From Deroplatys truncata (taxonomy: Eukaryota > Arthropoda > Insecta > Mantodea > Mantidae), in the NCBI GenBank assembly GCA_030765065.1, contig CM060988.1, positions 200,506,565-200,570,564 on the forward strand: DNA of 64,000 nucleotides, given 5' to 3'. The notes below the pieces were generated by a model. That model ran no database searches. It was not told where the DNA came from and was given only the letters and a program-made list of their open reading frames with translations. Positions within the stretch are counted from its first letter, which is position 1. The number at the start of each line of letters is the position of its first letter. This document shows positions 58,251 through 64,000 of the stretch, in pieces. The position numbers were made by a program, and so were the translations under genes.

Positions 58251-58656
58251 TGATGATACATGACGGCAGCATGCTTTATCACACAACTGCTTTACAACCA
58301 TTACATTGGTACTGCATGTGTCTGGTTGTGGCATAATGTACTTCAGGAAGATAACTGCTGGAGAAAAGTGTAGCAGAGTGTAGAAAAGTGATGCAGAGTT
58401 GGAGCTAGTACTCAGCAACAGTGATTTGCCAGCCAATTCGGAGACTTTATACACTGACATGTTCCACAAGCTTTCAGGAGGAGGAGATGTTTCTAAGTGG
58501 CTGAGTGAGGCAGACCAACTTTAGTAGATGAAGAAGTAATCAAAAGCATGCAGGAAAGTGATGAAGAAGAGGACATGGGAGGAGAGAGCATGAAGAATTC
58601 TCACATTCCTGGTGCTGAAGCTGCAACTAAAAATTCTGGACGTTTCATAGTAAGTG

Positions 58657-58658
<2 letters not shown>

Positions 58659-58695
<37 letters not shown>

Positions 58696-58698
58696 TGC
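58659..58698. repeat. (GCAC)n microsatellite
   Basis: About ten GCAC units, nearly perfect, inside the hAT-like element. Confidence 0.9.
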
Positions 58699-58966
58699 AC
58701 TTAAGGACACAGTTTTCTATGAAAATGAATGTATCTTTGGATTTAATAAAGTATAGTCCCTAAGTGTTTAAACTAAATTTTAGACACTCAATCCGGCACC
58801 CACATGGAATGGCTGGATTAGCAAGAGTCTAGTATATTACCACTGCAGGTCATTTTATTTCACAACAAAATAGAGCTTCTGTTATATTCTAAACTGAGAA
58901 ATGTTGCATTCATTTGGAAACCACTCAAATTTAGCAGCAGAATGAAAACTGCCCACGATATCTTAA

Positions 58967-59903
58967 GGGGACAAGGTAGTCTGAGCACATGGAAATTACA
59001 CCTTAAGTGTGTTAAATTATCACTGCTCTTGAAGTTCTCAATGGTTTTTCCTGACATTTTTATGAATTGTTCTATAAATCATGACAATTATTTCAAGCGG
59101 TTGTTTGCATTGATAGCTTATGTAGTTGAGTTCATAAAAATTATTTCATTAAGCAGAAAAATAATAAAATTAACTCTTAAAACATGTGAATATATGTACC
59201 TTTTTCTCTGATACTACTTGCAATACAGAATCGCACTTTTGCATGCTTGTTCTTAGTATAATCATCTATCTTCTGAACCTCAATCATTTATTTATGTACA
59301 TCAGTTCACTAGAAATGGAAAAAAAAAGTATTTGCAAAGTCAAAAAAGTAAAAATGTGGAAACTTTGCAATGTTGTTGCTTTCTTAATATCACTAATATA
59401 CATTATAAAATTATGATTGTGGTTCAAAATGTTTAACTGTGGGTTGTATACATGTACTAAAAATTTCAGCTCTCTACCTCTTATACTTTCTGAGAAAAAG
59501 GTACATAAGTATCCAAAAATGTCATTTTGAGAAAACTGAATTTAAAGTTTGAACATTAAAATTCTGACACACTGCAGTAAATTTCAGGAACATAATCATC
59601 TGCTCCTTCATTCCTGGATTGCTTCACCTTTTCTAATTGACTTCTCTTGGTCCTGGCCTCTTTTGTTAACTTTGAACTGCTCAATAGGCATGATACAGTC
59701 GTTCGTTGTTGAAAGATACAAAAAATGTTCTAAAAAAGGGGCGTTGCATGACAGCTGTAAAGGAATGCAGAGTAGCATTTTAATGTCTTAAAAACCTCTT
59801 AACCCCAAAAGTATATATTTTCTGAAACTGGAAATAATAGAGATTTTATTAGTGCCTAAAACAAAAAATGTGATTTTTGACCATTTCAGAGTAACTTGTC
59901 CCC
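58967..59903. mobile_element. TTAA-flanked element with short TIRs
   Basis: It is 937 bp with TTAA on each side (58963-58966 and 59904-59907) and inverted ends GGGGACAAGGTAGTCTGAGC / GGGGACAAGTTACTCTGAAA. TTAA duplication is shared by piggyBac and Kolobok. No coding sequence is recognised, so this is a non-autonomous element. Confidence 0.65.
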
Positions 59904-60644
59904 TTAACATAGTTGTACCCATGCCATCTAAATTATATTTCTCTTGCTGTCCCATTTGGCATATAGTCTAAGACATTCAGCGCAATCCAGGGATATGATT
60001 AGGAAGTAACCTGTTCCCGCTAACCAAGAAAGATACTATTATTTTAACGAAGCTATTTTTGCTATTAATTTTTACTTTTATTTTAGCAAGGGAAGGTTCC
60101 AACCCCAAAACCCCTCCCTAGCTATGCCTCTGCAAGTAGCATTATTGGATGAAACAGAATTTGCATTAACTTCAATGTTAAATCATTTTAACATTTTGTT
60201 AAAATTTAGCACCTGTTAGTGAAACTGCCCTAAGAATGTTGTTGTTTCTAACACTCCCCTATATGGCCTTTGGACACCTCATTCTACCAAGCTATGACTG
60301 AGTCCATTTCTGAGGTGGAGGTAGCCAGCGGGTGGAATCTGTTGTCTCCAATGGTAGGGTGATAATGAGGATGGCAGTGGAATGAGAGGACCTACAGCAT
60401 TTACTGTGGACTCCAAACCACGTTGGGCCTTGGGGATACTTCACATGAACAAGTCAGAGGTGAAGGCATGGATAGGGCCAGCTTAAAATCACCTCAGTAC
60501 AAGAGCCGGAAACAAAACCACTGCACTACCCCAGTACCCAGCACTAACATAACTTGACTACAGTTATGTGCAGCAGTTAATTGAGAGTTGGTTTACTGTA
60601 TGTGATTCCATGCACTATTTAAACTACAGGATTTCCTAACTCAC

Positions 60645-60719
60645 CTTCATTACAAGCTTTCACTAAAGATGGTAGTGCAATATGAACCACAAAATCTTCA
60701 AGAGAGAAGCAGTGTCGAG
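60645..60719 (-). CDS. MED12: MED12 exon (second in window)
   Basis: A 75-nt exon with acceptor TTTTGTTTCAG and donor GTGAGT. With the base carried from the previous exon it reads ARHCFSLEDFVVHIALPSLV then KACNE, continuing the MED12 frame exactly (human MED12 has a similar ARQCLLLEDL motif at this place). It ends with one base of a glycine codon. A longer open frame continues on both sides but those parts are intron read-through. Confidence 0.93.
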
Positions 60720-61773
60720 CTGAAACAAAAGAATACAAAGCAAGTTTATATTCATGCCCCACAAAAGAAATGACAACAACTGTAGCGGCAGTCAATTCTT
60801 CTTGTGTCAGGTTGCTGCTCGCGTAAGGCAGTTCCTTGTGTACACTAACATGCTTAAAAAGTGGCCACTCCATCACAATGGCATTTCTCCCTACATAAGG
60901 TTTCCACCTTCAGGTAACCAACCTTTGAGTCCACCCAGCCGGTATCAGTTCTCTATGTGATTGGCCTGGAAAACAATTTGGGGGGACACAAAAACAAACC
61001 AATAACAATGTTATAATCAATTCAAAATTAATGAGTGGTTCAGATACCACCTCTATGAATGAGTTTCACTGCAATTGATACACAAGAAAAGGATAAACCA
61101 GCTACAGCATAATTCGGCCTTCTAAAGGAAGGGTGAAGAATTATTTGCATGTGTCATTAAACTGGACAAAAGCTAAGACATTAATTACGAAAATATTTGC
61201 AAAATATGCATTGATTTCACAACAATTGGCTCTTTTAAGTTCATAGCCACATATATTTGTTGCAATAAAACAGAAGAATACGTTGATCACTGCATTGGTA
61301 ACCATTCACCAAATGTTTATCCACTAAAAATAAGACAGTGCCACAAGCATAAAAGTACCTAGATTGGAAAGGAAAAAGAACGAGAAGGTAAGAAAATTGA
61401 TGAATAGGGAAGTCAGTGATAGAAAGTGTTGAACAAAGAATCATTCAATGCTATGGGCATGTGAGAAGAATGAAAGAAGAAAGATGGCCTATGATTATCC
61501 TGGAGTGATCACTGCAAAGAAGAAGGAAACATGCAAGGCCAAGGAAAATGTGGAAAGCTAGAAGAAATCAAATTTTGAGTGATCAAGGTATGCAGATGGA
61601 TAATTGCAAAAATTGAGAAAGGTGACAAGAGGGAAACACCTATTTAGCTTCTATATCAACTATGTATTTCATTTTTGCATTTCTATCTTCCTCCATTACT
61701 CACGTTTAATGCAAAACATGAAAATGTAATTTCTCAGCACTTCAGTTGTGCTGAGAGAGAAAGTGTGTCTTAC

Positions 61774-61899
61774 CTATTAGGATGGACGTGAAAACCGCTA
61801 ATGAATTATGAATGGACAGATCCTGGACATCCACCTGCGCCAGCACATCTATGAAGTGTGATGAATGATTGGAAGAACAGCACAGTGCCATTAAAACAC
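61774..61899 (-). CDS. MED12: MED12 exon (first in window)
   Basis: The minus-strand exon has acceptor TTTTCTAG and donor GTAAGA and is 126 nt long. The first two bases complete a codon begun upstream (G plus GT would give glycine). It then reads [20 protein letters not shown] and continues through [20 protein letters not shown], leaving one base for the next exon. The ALCCSSN block followed by a VDVxDLSxHxSLA block is characteristic of MED12. The next upstream exon is not visible between 61900 and 64000, which is repeat sequence. Confidence 0.92.
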
Positions 61900-61929
61900 C
61901 TAGAAAACATAAAAAGCACATTTGTCACA

Positions 61930-62265
61930 TTAATAAAAATCTGATGTGTTACATTCGCATGACTTCCTCTATCACTTATTAGTGGATATACAAATTATTG
62001 TTACAAAAGTTTATTTTCCTATCTACTTCATTTTAATTGAGATAAACCTTCCTGGAAATAGTTGCATTACGCATTTCATTATAGATACAAAGGCAATAGT
62101 GACAGTCAAAAGTTTTAAAATAGATGCTATTGTGCTGTCTTAAAATTCCATACTGTTTCCATGACATCGCAAGAAACAACTGAAAATCGACAGGACTTTA
62201 AAAGAATGGCTAAGTGCTGAACAATTCAAACCATTAATAACGGAGAGCTTTACTTTATTTGTGTG
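61930..62265 (+). repeat. R2-family copy, 5' part only
   Basis: Starts AAAAATCTGATGTGTTACAT after an A run, then TTATTAGTGGATATACAAAT, GAAACAACTGAAAATCGACA and GACTTTAAAAGAATGG. It breaks off near TTGTGTGGCATTTTTGTCTG, and a scrap (TTACCAGTTATACAAG) follows. Confidence 0.7.
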
Positions 62266-62770
62266 GCATTTTTGTCTGTCATTTAATGTTTACCAGTTAT
62301 ACAAGACGATAAAAGTTGGTATGCCCAGAAATATTTCTGCAGCACTCAATGATGCAACTTTCATCCAGAAAGTAATTATTTTTCTTAAATTAATTAACAT
62401 TTAACCAAATTGTAACCTTTATGTATACATGTATAAGTATTATACTGTAAACAAAAATGTAAAAAAAACCACATACACACAACTGAGACCAGGTAACCTT
62501 TGAGTGTTCAGCAAGTTTCGCAGTTGCTAAAATTTACATAATCATGGTTTTAGCTGTAAGTAATTTCAAAATTTGATAATCAATACTGGACAGCTCTTTC
62601 ATTGTAGTATTGTAATAGTGGAAGTAAAAAGGAACCAAATCATTATTGGTTGTGCAAAGCACTTTTCAGAAATGTAGTATATGTTGGAAAGAAAGAGTGC
62701 ATTTGACGATAGGAAGAAGGAAGGTTGAATATGTATATATACATATTTATCAAAAAATATATACATCTCG
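62266..62770. other. MED12 intron, nothing recognised
   Basis: AT-rich, no motifs beyond a weak R2 scrap at its left edge. Confidence 0.45.
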
Positions 62771-63529
62771 GTACATCTCTTTCTGGATCACATGAAGCGC
62801 CATCTACGAATTTTCTTTTATCTTGTCTATTGTTGCAAATCTTCGTCCTTTCAATGGGGTTTTCAACTTTGCAAATAAAAAAAAAAAGTCCTCAGGGGCC
62901 AGGTCTGGAGAGTACGGAGGATGAGGCAGCAGAGTGATATCGTTTTTTATACAATAGCCACGCATCAACACGGATGAATGCGGGTGCATTATTGTGATGC
63001 AAGAGCCATGAATTGTCTCGCCACATTTCAGGCTGTTTCCTTCTCACATTTTCTTGCAGGCATCGCAACACATCCCGGTAGTCAGTCTTTGATTGGCACG
63101 CACAATTTCGTTGACATTCCTGACATGAGCGTCATCGGTAGGCATCGAAGGCGTCCTGAACGAGGGTCATCTTTAACTTCCATTTGGTCATTTTTAAACC
63201 ACGTGAACCATTCGTAACACCGAGTACAACTTAAGCACTCATCACCGTAGGCTTCCTGCATCATTTGGTGTGTTTCTGTAAAGGTTTTCTTGAGTTGCAA
63301 AATTTAATGCAGGCGCGTTGTTCCTCTAACTCTGTCATCTTGAAATTCACAAACTGTGCAACACAACGTTCTACTCAATACAGCACTGAATAATAACTAA
63401 CAGACATACAATAATGAAACTTCCAGCTGTTTTACATTAAACACAGGCGTGTGCAGGGATGCCAACCGCATTTCGCTCCAATACTCCATTGGCGCGAAAT
63501 TATGAATGTTCTGGAATTTTTTGAACAGA
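62771..63529 (-). mobile_element. mariner deletion derivative, copy 2
   Basis: It matches 17970-18725 over its whole length, with the same internal join (MQLKKTFTETHQMMQEAYGD and RSGRLRCLPMT on one side, WRDNSWLLHHD and LPHPPYSPDLAPEDFFF on the other). The left 130 bp including one TIR is missing. The right TIR (TTCAAAAAATTCC on the minus strand) runs into a TG microsatellite at 63531-63551. Confidence 0.85.
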
Positions 63530-63612
63530 CGTGTGTGCGTGTGTGTGTGTATCCGCTCCCCACTGAGTACGTTAGATCAGTAATTCAATAGCTACCCCGA
63601 AAAGAGATCTAA

Positions 63613-64000
63613 CCAACAAAACATCAAAAGTTAAGATTAGAAACCCTAAATTTCAATACAGATTTCAGTGGAATAAAAAGTGACATCAAAAGATACCAAA
63701 AAATTGAAGAAAAGAGAAAAAACACATTTGCGGACATCCGTTTTTTAAACCTATGCATACAAAACAAAGTCACACCAAAGTTTGTAAGGAGAATTGTAAA
63801 ATATGACAAAAACAGCAAACACCAAACATCAGGGGATAAAAAAGTAATAACAATTGAGAGAAACAACCACTACGCAAAATTACAAAAATTGGAACTGGAA
63901 TTATATGCTCTTCACCTTAAATTAACGTACACACTCGGCTACCCACTTTGGCAAAACATGCAATCAAAATTCCTCAGTATTCTTAGCTACAGGATGAAAA
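63613..64000 (+). mobile_element. Penelope-like element N-terminal frame, runs off window
   Basis: The plus-strand frame is open from just after a stop near 63610 to the window end. It reads RYQKIEEKRKNTFADIRFLN, LCIQNKVTPKFVRRIVKYDK, KLQKLELELYALHLKLTYTL and GYPLWQNMQSKFLSILSYRM. The F-L-x-x-C-I-x-x-x-V-x-P-x-F pattern followed by a lysine/leucine-rich helix resembles the region ahead of the reverse transcriptase in arthropod Penelope-like elements. The RT would lie past 64000. Confidence 0.5.

Larger units (their letters stand above)
57008..60132. mobile_element. hAT-like element with nested inserts
   Basis: The inverted ends are CAGTGGCACAGCCAG and CAGAGGCATAGCTAGGGAGG. Eight-base flanks CAAGCAAC and CAAGTAGC agree at six of eight, fitting the hAT pattern. 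It holds an R2 copy, a SINE-like repeat, a GCAC microsatellite and a TTAA-flanked element. No transposase was found. Confidence 0.6.
55193..60230 (+). mobile_element. Harbinger-type element, copy 2, torn apart by inserts
   Basis: Left end GGGCCACTACCTGAATGATA and right end GTTAGTGAAACTGCCC match the ends of the element at 38042-39213. Matching inner pieces are at 55193-55359 (AACGTCAAAGACAACTGCGA), 56268-56999 and 60141-60230. The gaps hold a 900-bp TIR element and a hAT-like element with its own inserts. Confidence 0.7.

Noticed and set aside
60240-60540. Possible further minus-strand SINE (GTAGTGCAGTGGTT near 60525)
   Set aside because: There is no convincing B box at the right distance and no duplication was found.

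Overview
The window is a stretch of a large, AT-rich, repeat-laden animal genome, almost certainly an insect. The reasons are an insect-like Mediator gene split by very long introns, TATA plus TCAGT arthropod initiators in LTR-like elements, and many insect-type mobile elements (mariner, pogo, Harbinger, Penelope, tRNA-derived SINEs). The repeat load and intron sizes would suit a big polyneopteran genome such as a cockroach or termite, but that placement is a guess.

The only host gene I can support is the Mediator kinase-module subunit MED12 (fly kohtalo), on the minus strand. Seven consecutive coding exons run from 61899 down to 6597. All splice sites are GT/AG, all phases agree, and the joined reading frame (938 nt, about 312 codons) follows the central part of MED12 without a gap. 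Earlier exons lie beyond 64000 and later ones below position 1. The intron between 48139 and 15708 is 32.4 kb and the one between 15520 and 6693 is 8.8 kb. Everything else here is intronic.

The introns are nested transposons. The dominant family (called R, about 0.8-0.9 kb, with an older relative R2) recurs throughout. It carries a CA/TG-type microsatellite at a fixed internal place, has asymmetric ends with a subterminal inverted repeat and a 3' hairpin, and sits in A/T runs. One R copy is inserted inside another. Around it are: pogo/Tigger (5199-6537); mariners (6833-8119, 17834-18730, 36825-37978, 62771-63529); a short TA-flanked element with TIRs of about 105 bp (15836-16318); Harbinger-type elements (38042-39213, 46159-47257, and 55193-60230, the last split by a hAT-like element, a TTAA-flanked element and others); several LINE remnants (8410-10060, 20897-23260, 28020-28390, 30400-31745, 33090-34085, 40440-41035); Penelope-like GIY-YIG remnants (12300-13040, 39765-40430, 42958-43190, 44700-45170, 63613-64000); two likely solo LTRs; tRNA-derived SINEs, three with perfect 10-14 bp target duplications; and a broken, transposon-like protein gene (28860-33063).

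Points most worth a second look: the microsatellite-carrying R family; a possible three-way-junction RNA at 8222-8305; a hammerhead-like motif at the end of a Penelope-like element (12961-13006); an LTR-like promoter with two perfect heat-shock elements (25787-25888); two mariner copies sharing one internal deletion; a GC-rich 496-bp insert with a 14-bp target duplication; and a 412-bp near-palindrome. All element classes were assigned by eye, without alignment or database search.
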